A stretch of DNA of 7,235 nucleotides from an uncultured Clostridia bacterium (GCA_947630525.1 CANRHW010000080.1:1-7235), one strand, 5' to 3'; positions 1-6,559 are shown, counted from the first letter of the stretch. Program-made: numbers and translations. The notes: generated from the sequence alone by a model not told the origin.

Positions 1-36
1 TATATTATCTTTTTCCTGTGAACGCAGCGCTTCCAT
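1..36 (-). CDS. N-terminus of an unidentified protein, cut by the left window edge
   Basis: An ATG on the minus strand at 36-34 opens a frame of 12 codons that reaches the edge without a stop and reads MEALRSQEKDNI. A good ribosome binding site GGAGG (47-51) lies 10 nt upstream, which is the main support for a real start. The nearer ATG at 46 is in another frame and meets TAA within 14 codons. The fragment is too short to assign a family, and I found no convincing SigA promoter in the 250 bases upstream. It would be transcribed in the same direction as the dehydratase gene at 724-2733, but is separated from it by about 690 bases of repeats and hairpins, so co-transcription is doubtful. Confidence 0.4.
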   Translation of the reverse strand, partial: MEALRSQEKDNI

Positions 37-169
37 ACCGATACATCCTCCATGACCATATTTTCCATTTTGTTTTTGAAATACTTTCATAGTCCCTTGT
101 GTCTGAGTACATTTGTTACGGTTGCAAAAAACATTTTAATGTCATTTGTTGAGGCTGTTTTTGTTGAAA

Positions 170-187
170 GTTTATCGGGCGACAAAC
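170..187. repeat. 18-bp near-palindrome, possible operator
   Basis: The sequence GTTTATCGGGCGACAAAC pairs with itself at 8 of 9 positions; only A174/C183 breaks symmetry. It lies about 134 bp upstream of the minus-strand start at 36 in otherwise featureless sequence (37-299 holds no gene I can support). Size and symmetry fit a dimeric regulator site, but no protein family is implied, and a single palindrome of this size can arise by chance. Confidence 0.3.
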
Positions 188-299
188 TCATGTGGCTAAA
201 CATAAGGTTCATCGGGAACAAACTTGCAGGCACAACCAGGAATGAAGAGGTTTTCAGACCGGGGTGGAGCGCTCTGCGTCAAAGTGCCGCAAAAGCTGT

Positions 300-592
300 C
301 AAGGAATTTTATACATAGGGATTTTGTCCACAATAATTTTTGCACTCAATGATTTTCCCCAATGATTTTTATTCCAAAGACTTCCCAAGGGTTTTGTATA
401 CATTATTTTTTCACCCCCCTGGTTAATACCCAAGAGTTTGCACCCAAGATTTTTAAACATGGGATTTTTGCATTTTATCCCCCAGGTTTCTATGCCCACG
501 ATGCCCAAGGTTTTTTACCCCCAAGATTTTCATGCCCAAGGGGTTTATACCCCGAAGTTTTCATACCCAAAAATTATACCCAAGGATTTTAT
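300..592. repeat. Degenerate tandem repeat (period about 13-17 bp)
   Basis: This stretch is built from diverged copies of a unit close to CCCAAGGATTTTTATA. The clearest CCCAA-type copy starts are near 384, 429, 443, 504, 518, 535, 566 and 579, with weaker copies near 300, 344, 357, 479, 495 and 550. Spacing is mostly 13-17 bp, with shorter (9) and longer (36) gaps where copies have decayed. Unit length is not a fixed multiple of three and no frame has a ribosome binding site, so a repetitive protein is unlikely. There are no unique spacers as in CRISPR. It ends right before the GC-rich hairpins at 596-680. Origin unknown; it looks like a decayed minisatellite or repetitive intergenic element. 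Confidence 0.6.
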
Positions 593-595
593 ATT

Positions 596-636
596 GGAGC
601 GCGGATTACCTCGCACAATCCGCTTACCCCCGCTCC
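596..636. repeat. Composite hairpin downstream of the dehydratase gene
   Basis: GCGGATT (601-607) and AATCCGC (617-623) form a perfect 7-bp stem with a 9-nt loop, enclosed by a second 5-bp stem GGAGC (596-600)/GCTCC (632-636) with a one-sided bulge. It sits between the decayed repeat and the hairpin at 649-680. No T-run follows on either strand, so a classical intrinsic terminator is not supported. It may protect the 3' end of the dehydratase mRNA or be part of a repetitive element. Confidence 0.4.
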
Positions 637-648
637 GCGTGCGGCCAA

Positions 649-680
649 GCTCCCCCGCCGCGCATGGCGGCGGAGAGAGC
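649..680 (-). terminator. GC-rich hairpin after the dehydratase stop, possible weak terminator
   Basis: CCGCCGC (655-661) pairs perfectly with GCGGCGG (667-673) around a 5-nt loop, and GCTC (649-652)/GAGC (677-680) extend the stem across a small internal loop. It begins 44 bases beyond the TGA stop (724-726) of the minus-strand dehydratase gene, the usual place for a 3' hairpin. On the minus strand it is followed by TTGG rather than a U-tract, so termination efficiency is uncertain and mRNA 3'-end stabilisation is an alternative. Confidence 0.4.
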
Positions 681-723
681 CGGGCTTTGCCTATTTCTCA
701 ATCAATTATTTAACGCCCAATGG

Positions 724-2733
724 TCAAACATCAACCGTGACGCTATCATTCCGGCGAGATTCCGGCACGTAGGTTTCAACTATCTCCTCAACAAGCTCGC
801 GGATGTTTTCGCAGTTGGAATAACACCGCTTCATCAGCTCGCTGAGCTGCTTTACGAACAGTTCCGCGTCAAAGGGGATTGGATGGCCTATCTGTATCAG
901 CTTGTTGGGCGTGGTTTGGAGGCCTTCCTCATCCATCAGCTTTTCTTCGTAGAGCTTTTCGCCCGGCCTTAAGCCCGTGTACTCAATCTTTATGTCAACG
1001 TCAGGCTTAAATCCTGAAAGCTTGATGAGGTTCCTTGCCAAAGTATCTATCTTGACGGGCTCGCCCATATCAAGCACAAATATCTCGCCGCCCTTGGCAT
1101 ATACGCCGGCCTGAAGCACAAGACTCACCGCCTCAGGAATCGTCATAAAATACCGTATTATATCCGGGTGAGTTACGGTGACCGGCCCGCCGTTTTCTAT
1201 CTGCTTTTTGAACAGCGGTATCACCGAGCCATTGCTGCCAAGCACATTGCCAAACCTGACGGCCACAAAATCGGTCTTTAAATCCGACCGCAGGCGCTCG
1301 GCCCCGGACATATCGCCCATTTCGTCATCCTGATGAGCGTAGAGCAGGGGCAGTTTGTGGGCCCAGCCCTCCTTAACGGCCTTGTCAAAGGTCTGTATTA
1401 TCATTTCGCAAAGGCGCTTGCTCGCCCCCATTATATTAGTGGGGTTGACCGCCTTGTCGGTGCTTATCAGGACAAAGCGCTCACAGCCGTTCATCATGGC
1501 CGCATAGGCGGTTTTATATGTCCCTATGGCATTATTCTTTATGGCCTCGCAAGGACTTGTTTCCATCAAGGGAACGTGCTTGTGGGCCGCCGCATGATAA
1601 ACTATCTCCGGCTTGTATTTTGCAAAAACGCTGTCCACACGCCGGCTGTCCCGAACGGAACCTATCAGCACCACGAGGTTTAAGTCAGGATACTTTCTTT
1701 TGAGCTCCTGCTCGATCTCATAGGCGTTATTTTCGTAAACGTCAAATATAATAAGCTGCTTTGGAGAGTGACCCGCAATCTGCCGGCAAAGCTCGCTGCC
1801 TATGGAGCCGCCGCCGCCAGTGACGATAATGGTCTTGCCGGTTATGTATTTGAATATTTCATCCAAATCAACGACAATGGGCTTGCGCCCAAGGAGATCC
1901 TCCACGGCAACGTCGCGCATCTCCTCCACGGACACTTCACCGTTCACAAGCTGATACATGCCAGGAAGGATTTTAAGCTCGCAGCCAGCCTCTTTGCAAA
2001 TATTAAGAATGTCGCGCTTTTCCTCCAGCGTTGAGCTGGGTATGGCGACAAATATCTTGCTCACATCGTATTTCTTCACGCTGGCAAGAATATCATCCCG
2101 GCCGCCGACAATCTGTATGCCTTCAATAAAACGCCCCCATTTGTTTGGGTTGTCGTCAATTATACAGCGGACGCGGACGTTGGTTTCCTTAGCCCTGATA
2201 ATGTCGCGCAGAATCATTTGTCCGGCGGCGCCGGCGCCAATGATCATAACGTTTTGCTGCTTTTCGCCATTTTTTTGCTTGGCCTGATTGCTGCGCATCA
2301 GCAGGATAAACCTGTATGAAAACCTTATACCGACCATAAAAATAAACTGCAAGGTCATGCCAATACAATAGTATGACGCCGGCATCTGCCGAATGAATAT
2401 AAGCGTTCCGGCAACTTGGAAAGCGGTAGATATAAGAGTAGCCGCTATGGTCCTGATAAGCTCGCTGTAGCTGGCAAACCTCCATATGCTTTTATACATA
2501 CGCAAGAACCAGAACAAAGCCACACAGAACACTGTGTATACCGGAGTGAACTTAAGCCACGCATTCAGCAAATCGGGCGGAATGGCACTGAACTTACAGT
2601 CAAACCTTAACCAAAGGGCCGCAAAATATGAAACATTGACTACAACGGTGTCATAAATTATCAGCAACAAAGCGACAACGTGCCAATGCTCAAATTTAAA
2701 GCGGCGTCCATCATTTTTATTAATGTAATTCAC
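724..2733 (-). CDS. Membrane-bound NDP-sugar 4,6-dehydratase (PglF/WbpM/CapD family)
   Basis: Full-length 669-residue protein. About four membrane helices occupy residues 17-42, 62-79, 95-114 and 121-143. A CoA-binding-like Rossmann domain follows (GAGAAG at 166-171), then the catalytic extended SDR domain with NAD-binding GGGGSIGS (306-313). The active-site block STDKAVNP (424-431) is followed by MGASK (435-439), where Met replaces the usual Tyr of YxxxK, as in WbpM/PglF-type enzymes; RPGEKLYEE (589-597) is the late family motif. Known family members convert UDP-GlcNAc to the 4-keto-6-deoxy sugar that feeds bacillosamine, QuiNAc or FucNAc synthesis for surface glycans; the substrate here is inferred. 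The start is GTG (2731-2733), with TAA in frame a few codons upstream and no earlier Met in a sensible place. Residues about 450-487 form a longer, charged loop than in compact homologues. It is transcribed alone from the promoter at 2981-3009. Confidence 0.93.
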   Translation of the reverse strand: MNYINKNDGRRFKFEHWHVVALLLIIYDTVVVNVSYFAALWLRFDCKFSAIPPDLLNAWLKFTPVYTVFCVALFWFLRMYKSIWRFASYSELIRTIAATLISTAFQVAGTLIFIRQMPASYYCIGMTLQFIFMVGIRFSYRFILLMRSNQAKQKNGEKQQNVMIIGAGAAGQMILRDIIRAKETNVRVRCIIDDNPNKWGRFIEGIQIVGGRDDILASVKKYDVSKIFVAIPSSTLEEKRDILNICKEAGCELKILPGMYQLVNGEVSVEEMRDVAVEDLLGRKPIVVDLDEIFKYITGKTIIVTGGGGSIGSELCRQIAGHSPKQLIIFDVYENNAYEIEQELKRKYPDLNLVVLIGSVRDSRRVDSVFAKYKPEIVYHAAAHKHVPLMETSPCEAIKNNAIGTYKTAYAAMMNGCERFVLISTDKAVNPTNIMGASKRLCEMIIQTFDKAVKEGWAHKLPLLYAHQDDEMGDMSGAERLRSDLKTDFVAVRFGNVLGSNGSVIPLFKKQIENGGPVTVTHPDIIRYFMTIPEAVSLVLQAGVYAKGGEIFVLDMGEPVKIDTLARNLIKLSGFKPDVDIKIEYTGLRPGEKLYEEKLMDEEGLQTTPNKLIQIGHPIPFDAELFVKQLSELMKRCYSNCENIRELVEEIVETYVPESRRNDSVTVDV

Positions 2734-2754
2734 TCTCTTATACCCCCCCCCACC
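2734..2754 (-). promoter_or_regulatory. Ribosome-binding region with a nine-G tract
   Basis: On the minus strand the dehydratase GTG is preceded by GGTG followed by a run making nine G in all (2743-2751), then TATAAGAGA. There is no AGGAGG. The G-run or the AAGAGAG next to the start must serve as the Shine-Dalgarno. A homopolymer of this length is prone to slippage and would alter spacing to the start codon. Confidence 0.5.
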
Positions 2755-2974
2755 TTAATTTCATCTTTACCTGTTCGCTTGGCCGCCAAGCCCACTTTGG
2801 CAATGTGACAGCCCTTTCACGCTCCCAAGCCTATAATGTGGTCACTCTTATCCTTTCAAGAGAGAAAGGCCCCAGCCTGCTCCCAGGCTGAAAAACCGTT
2901 TAATTGTAACATATTTCGACATGAGCCCAACGCGCCCAAGCATCGCCGGGCAAAACCTTTTGGTACTCTTGTCG
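2734..2974 (-). promoter_or_regulatory. Structured 5' leader of the dehydratase mRNA
   Basis: About 240 nt lie between the predicted transcription start (near 2974) and the GTG. They hold no ORF with a ribosome binding site but several perfect hairpins: 2873-2879 with 2884-2890 (7 bp, 4-nt loop), 2852-2857 with 2864-2869 (6 bp, 6-nt loop) and 2777-2782 with 2786-2791 (6 bp, 3-nt loop). TGTCGA (2970-2975) and TCGACA (2916-2921) could close a longer-range stem at the 5' end. No known riboswitch signature or T-box core (GGGTGG...ACCGCG) was recognised, and no U-tract follows any hairpin. Confidence 0.45.
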
Positions 2975-2980
2975 AGTGTA

Positions 2981-3009
2981 ATTATAACATACAGCAGCTT
3001 GTTTGTCAA
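2981..3009 (-). promoter_or_regulatory. Consensus SigA promoter for the dehydratase gene
   Basis: On the minus strand TTGACA (3004-3009) is separated by exactly 17 bp from TATAAT (2981-2986), and the -10 is extended by TGT. Both hexamers match consensus at all six positions. An A8 run on the minus strand (plus-strand T8 at 3022-3029) lies 12 bp upstream of the -35 in the place of an UP element. Start of transcription is expected near 2974. Confidence 0.85.
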
Positions 3010-3130
3010 TAGAAAAGATGATTTTTTTTAAGGTAATGACAGGGAAAATGGTTTTTTCAGGCATCAAAAAAACATCGCCAACTGCGGGAAAATGCCCGGA
3101 CAATGAGGAGTAGAACCCTGTGCATAAAGT

Positions 3131-3163
3131 ATAACATCCCGGGTACGTGCCCCGGGATATTAT
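3131..3163. repeat. Long inverted repeat in the gap between the two large genes
   Basis: ATAACATCCCGGG (3131-3143) and CCCGGGATATTAT (3151-3163) pair at 12 of 13 positions around a 7-nt loop. It lies between the terminator at 3221-3257 and the dehydratase promoter. On the plus strand only GTTTTCT follows; on the minus strand there is no U-tract. It may be a backup terminator or a protein site. The rest of 3010-3220 is AT-rich with no supported gene. Confidence 0.45.
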
Positions 3164-3220
3164 GTTTTCTATCGAAAGGGAGGCTCACTCTCAAGCTCAC
3201 CCATTGTACACAGAGTTTGT

Positions 3221-3257
3221 AAAAAATTTGGGGCTGCCCGAAGGCAGCCCCTTTTTT
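3221..3257. terminator. Bidirectional intrinsic terminator after the SLH gene
   Basis: GGGGCTGCC (3230-3238) and GGCAGCCCC (3243-3251) form a perfect 9-bp stem with a four-base loop that is TTCG on the minus strand, an exceptionally stable tetraloop. On the minus strand the stem is followed by AAATTTTTT, and on the plus strand by TTTTTT (3252-3257), so it can stop transcription both ways. It sits 37 bases past the TAA of the SLH gene and insulates the dehydratase gene downstream. Confidence 0.93.
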
Positions 3258-3288
3258 GACTCATCAAGTCAAGACCTACAAAGTCCGA

Positions 3289-6200
3289 TTATTTGAAGAG
3301 ATTGTTGATGTCAACAGAACCGCCGTTGTCAGCGCTGTTATCGTTGTACTCTTCTTCCTCGGTAGGAATGGTGGTAGAACCGCCATTGTCGTAATCGTCG
3401 TTGTCGTATCTGCTGCCAGACCACTCAGGATTAGCGGGAGCGGAACCACCGGCAACGATGTTGTCGCCCTTTTCGAACTTGTAAAGAACGATATCCTTAA
3501 CCTTGGTGCGGTCGGTGTAGATGTCAGCGCCGGCCTTGCCGTCATATACGCGATAGAACATCTCGAAGTCATAATCATCGGGATATACGTCTACGTCAGA
3601 CAGGTCGCCGTTGTTGCGAGACCTAACGGTAGCGGCAGTGTAACGGGTGGGAGTGAAGTCTACCAGAGTAACGGTAGTTCTGCTGTCAGCCTTATAGCCG
3701 CGCTCGTTAGTGGTGGCGTCAACATTTACATAACCGTTCTTGATATAAACGGGATCCTCGTTAGGATTGTCGATGTTGTAGGTGTAAACCTGAAGCTCGG
3801 TGGTACCGGAGTAGTAAATGTTCTCGTCGTCATCGGTTTCAACAGCCTCGGTAGTAGCATCGATGCTTTCAACAGCGTTTGCGTTGATGTCACGAGTAAC
3901 CTTTACAAGGTACTGGATGCGGTCTACAAAACCGTTAACCTCGGGACCTACAAGGAGAACTGTACCCTTACCAAGAGTGTTGCCGTCGTCGGCAATGTTA
4001 TTAGCCTCGCCGTCAACCTCGTCATCCTTCAGCTGGAAGGTGCGGGTAGCGCCGTTCTGGTAACCGGTGAAGGTTACGATAGCGTTATCATCTTCCTCGT
4101 CAGTATCAACCTGATAGCTGCTTACTACGAATACGTTCTGAGTAAGGTCAACCTCGGAAGCGCCGCTAACCTGTACGGCAGCAGTAACCAGATCATTCTC
4201 AGAATAGGTGGCTACCTTATACTTCTTCCTGTCAACAAACTTGCTGTAGCCCTTGGTTACAGTGATGTAATCGGGGTCAGAGAATCTGTATTCGCCGTTC
4301 TTCTTACCTACTACGAATGTTACAGTGTTCTCGGTGAAGCGGTTGCCGCCGAAGGAGTGATCCTCAGCGTCATACTGATTGCCCTCAGCGCTGAAGTCGC
4401 AATCCTCGAAATCAATGTCCTTGGTGTAATTGTTGCAAATAACAATCTTGTTGAGTACGTTGCCGCTTACGCCATACTTAATAACGCGCTCGCCAACGTT
4501 CTGGTCAAAGTTAACAGCGTCGCTGCCCTGACCGTTGAGCATATCAAATACCTCAGCACCGGTCATCTTGGTGGAGCCTTCACCGCCATTATATACGGTA
4601 ACGTTCTTTTCATCGTCGAGCCTGTAAATCTTAACGGCGCCGTTGGCGTCAACAAGCTTAACTTCCTTAACGGTATCCCAACCGTCCTCAACCTCGGCGG
4701 CGCCGATGAAGTAAGCGTAATCGCCTACGGCAGAAGAGCTGGCGTCAACAAAGGAGATAAGGCCGTCGGCATTCAGATAGAATGTACCGCTGTTGTTGTT
4801 GTACTGACGAAGGCTCTCAACATTGAACAGAGGAGACTTGCCGTACTGCTGACCGGCAATGGTAAGTCTTTCGGTATCGGGATCGTAGTTGTTGCTGCGG
4901 CCCTCAACCTTGTTGGAAGAAACCTTGTAGATGATGATGTTGTTATCATTCTCGTCGCCGATAACGGTGATGGTGTCGCCGTTAGCAATCTCGGAGGGAT
5001 CGATATAGTTCTCGCCCTTCAGGAAGAGCTTGAGCTTGCCTTCTTCAGAAGGATCATAGTTCTCGATTGTGGCGCCGGCGCCGTCCATCTTTACGAAGCG
5101 ATAAACGCCGTCGTTAACACGTACGCTGTCTACAACAGTCTCCTTGGTGTAGGAGCTGATAAGGGCATAGTCAAACTTGTTGTTGCCATCGTTATCGATA
5201 AACTCAACGATACCGCCCTTGTCAAGTTCATCTCTGAAGGTTGTGCCGGCGGTATGAGTATCGTCGTCACCCTTGCCGGTGAACTCGAAGTTGCTGTCAA
5301 GAACATAGTTCTTGTAAACCAGCATACCCTCATCGGGCTCGATAGCCTTGGGATTTCTGTCGCTGCGGCCATTCTCCCAGTAGTAAACGGTACCGCGAGC
5401 GTTCTTATAAGCAGTAGTAGTCTTGTCGTCAGGATCGTTGGGGTCGCCTTCAAGCTCGCTCAGCTTGGCAAGGTTGTCGCCCTGAACAAGAGTGGACTTA
5501 TTCTTGGAACCCTTAGCGCTGATAGCGAAGATGGTATCCTCACCGGTCTCGTCATCCTCGCCTACATAAGCTACGGTAGCCATACCGAGCATGGAACCGG
5601 CAGCGGTGCCGCCCTCTTCAAAGGTGCCAATCTCCTGATCCTTGTCATAGTCGGTACCATTGTAGGTCAGCTTCTTGGAAGCGGTAAGAGTGATGGTTCT
5701 GTCCTCGGGATCATAAGAGGTCTCGGAATTGGTGTAGTAGGTGCCGGTAACAACGGCATCAACCTTTTCTACGCCAAGACCTTTAAGAAGGGTCTTATCC
5801 TCATTGAGAGCGTACTTATTGCCTGTGCTGCCCCACTCGGAGGGATCCATCATGGGAGTTTCGAGAGCGCCGTAAACTATCTTAGCTACGGTAGCACGGG
5901 TAGCGGGCTGACCAACTGTACCGTTAGCGCCCTTAGTAATCTCCTCACCGTTGGCAACGCTGAGGTAACCTGCGGGATAACCGCCGGCCTGAGCCTGAAT
6001 GTCACGGCCAAGAGCACATACGATCATCTTAACAACTTCTTCATAGAGTACGTTGTTCTCAGGACCAAAGGTGCCATCGCCATAGCCGTTGATAACGCCG
6101 GCGCTGGCAGCGGCGTTGATGTAGCCGGCCGCCCAGTGGTCGGAGGGCACATCAGTGAAGGGAGTTGCGCCGGGCTGCTCCTGCAGGTTCATAACGCGAA

Positions 6201-6423
6201 CCATAACAGCCGCAACTTCAGCACGGGTAATTGTGTTGTTAGGCTTGAACGAACCATCTGTGTAACCTGTAAGAACGCCAAGGTTAGCAAGGATGTTCGC
6301 CGCCTCTGCGTAGCCAGCGGTGCTCTGCACGTCGGTGAAAGCGGCAAAGGATGTCGCAATACCCATTGTGAGAACCATAGCAACCGCAAGAACTACCGCA
6401 ACGGTTTTCTTGAGAGTGTTCAT
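3289..6423 (-). CDS. Secreted SLH-domain (S-layer-type) surface protein
   Basis: A 1044-residue exported wall protein. Residues 1-27 are a signal peptide (KK, hydrophobic core, probable cleavage SFA|AF). SLH repeats follow: 29-79 (FTDV, GVLTGYTDGSFKPNNTITRAE), 89-139 (FTDVPSDHWA, GVINGYGDGTFGPENN) and a weaker third at about 149-187 (ATRAT). SLH domains bind secondary wall polymers. Residues 190-1000 are beta-rich, Asp/Asn-rich and of unrecognised function, with YDP-led units near 237, 456 and 513, and a calcium-loop-like segment DNDGNNKFD (410-418). The C-terminus (1000-1044) is a low-complexity acidic tail. The ATG has AGGAGG (6433-6438) 9 nt upstream. No TTA, CTA or TCA codon occurs in the whole gene, a restriction that fits high expression. 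It is a monocistronic unit with its own promoters and a terminator. Whether it is the main S-layer protein or a lesser SLH protein cannot be told here. Confidence 0.9.
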   Translation of the reverse strand: MNTLKKTVAVVLAVAMVLTMGIATSFAAFTDVQSTAGYAEAANILANLGVLTGYTDGSFKPNNTITRAEVAAVMVRVMNLQEQPGATPFTDVPSDHWAAGYINAAASAGVINGYGDGTFGPENNVLYEEVVKMIVCALGRDIQAQAGGYPAGYLSVANGEEITKGANGTVGQPATRATVAKIVYGALETPMMDPSEWGSTGNKYALNEDKTLLKGLGVEKVDAVVTGTYYTNSETSYDPEDRTITLTASKKLTYNGTDYDKDQEIGTFEEGGTAAGSMLGMATVAYVGEDDETGEDTIFAISAKGSKNKSTLVQGDNLAKLSELEGDPNDPDDKTTTAYKNARGTVYYWENGRSDRNPKAIEPDEGMLVYKNYVLDSNFEFTGKGDDDTHTAGTTFRDELDKGGIVEFIDNDGNNKFDYALISSYTKETVVDSVRVNDGVYRFVKMDGAGATIENYDPSEEGKLKLFLKGENYIDPSEIANGDTITVIGDENDNNIIIYKVSSNKVEGRSNNYDPDTERLTIAGQQYGKSPLFNVESLRQYNNNSGTFYLNADGLISFVDASSSAVGDYAYFIGAAEVEDGWDTVKEVKLVDANGAVKIYRLDDEKNVTVYNGGEGSTKMTGAEVFDMLNGQGSDAVNFDQNVGERVIKYGVSGNVLNKIVICNNYTKDIDFEDCDFSAEGNQYDAEDHSFGGNRFTENTVTFVVGKKNGEYRFSDPDYITVTKGYSKFVDRKKYKVATYSENDLVTAAVQVSGASEVDLTQNVFVVSSYQVDTDEEDDNAIVTFTGYQNGATRTFQLKDDEVDGEANNIADDGNTLGKGTVLLVGPEVNGFVDRIQYLVKVTRDINANAVESIDATTEAVETDDDENIYYSGTTELQVYTYNIDNPNEDPVYIKNGYVNVDATTNERGYKADSRTTVTLVDFTPTRYTAATVRSRNNGDLSDVDVYPDDYDFEMFYRVYDGKAGADIYTDRTKVKDIVLYKFEKGDNIVAGGSAPANPEWSGSRYDNDDYDNGGSTTIPTEEEEYNDNSADNGGSVDINNLFK

Positions 6424-6432
6424 GTCTCAATT

Positions 6433-6438
6433 CCTCCT
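6433..6438 (-). promoter_or_regulatory. Ribosome binding site of the SLH gene
   Basis: A full AGGAGG on the minus strand, 9 nt before the ATG at 6423, fixes the start and predicts efficient translation. Confidence 0.85.
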
Positions 6439-6467
6439 ATTATAATTTTTGAAGAGTTTTTGTTTTC

Positions 6468-6510
6468 GGCCCGGAGCTCTCCTCCCCCGGGGGCAGGCCC
6501 GTCTCCGAGC
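6468..6510 (-). promoter_or_regulatory. GC-rich hairpin in the SLH gene 5' UTR
   Basis: Between the proximal promoter and the ribosome binding site, CGGAG (6472-6476) can pair with CTCCG (6503-6507), enclosing a palindromic C5G5 block (6484-6493). It would lie within the roughly 90-nt leader made from the proximal promoter. Stable 5' hairpins often lengthen mRNA life in highly expressed genes; that role is inferred here. Confidence 0.35.
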
Positions 6511-6520
6511 CTCTATCGGA

Positions 6521-6549
6521 ATTATAGCATTGCGGACCTCGTTCGTCAA
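6521..6549 (-). promoter_or_regulatory. Proximal SigA promoter of the SLH gene
   Basis: On the minus strand TTGACG (6544-6549, 5 of 6) is followed after 17 bp by TATAAT (6521-6526), with an extended -10 (TGC immediately before). Transcription should start near 6514, giving a leader of about 90 nt. Confidence 0.8.
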
Positions 6550-6559
6550 TAGATTTCAG

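Noticed and set aside
52..318. Plus-strand frame of 88 codons
   Set aside because: No ribosome binding site, overlaps the reverse-strand GGAGG of the left-edge gene, and no recognisable protein character.
300..592. CRISPR array
   Set aside because: The repeat units are contiguous, of variable length and diverged, with no unique spacers of regular size.
362..972. Three overlapping plus-strand frames through the repeat array
   Set aside because: Their sequence is repeat translation followed by the antisense of the dehydratase; no ribosome binding site and the repeat unit is not a fixed multiple of three.
2805..2837. Plus-strand promoter GTGACA-N21-TATAAT for an antisense RNA
   Set aside because: The spacer is too long for SigA, there is no 0A box on it, and no gene follows before the terminator at 3221-3257.
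2734..2974. T-box, fluoride or cyclic-di-GMP riboswitch
   Set aside because: A GGCGATG word superficially recalls the fluoride aptamer, but the remaining conserved elements are absent, as are T-box GGGTGG/ACCGCG and the c-di-GMP core.
2900..3103. Minus-strand frame of 67 codons
   Set aside because: It straddles the consensus promoter at 2981-3009, has no ribosome binding site and resembles no family.
6439..6444. TATAAT on the minus strand next to the SLH ribosome binding site
   Set aside because: It abuts the AGGAGG, so a transcript from it would lose the ribosome binding site; no -35 stands at the right distance.
3256..6552. Plus-strand open frame of 1098 codons starting at TTG
   Set aside because: It is the codon-on-codon antisense of the SLH gene, begins inside the terminator, lacks a ribosome binding site and runs through the SLH promoter. 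The SLH protein has a signal peptide, known domains, a good ribosome binding site and a terminator.
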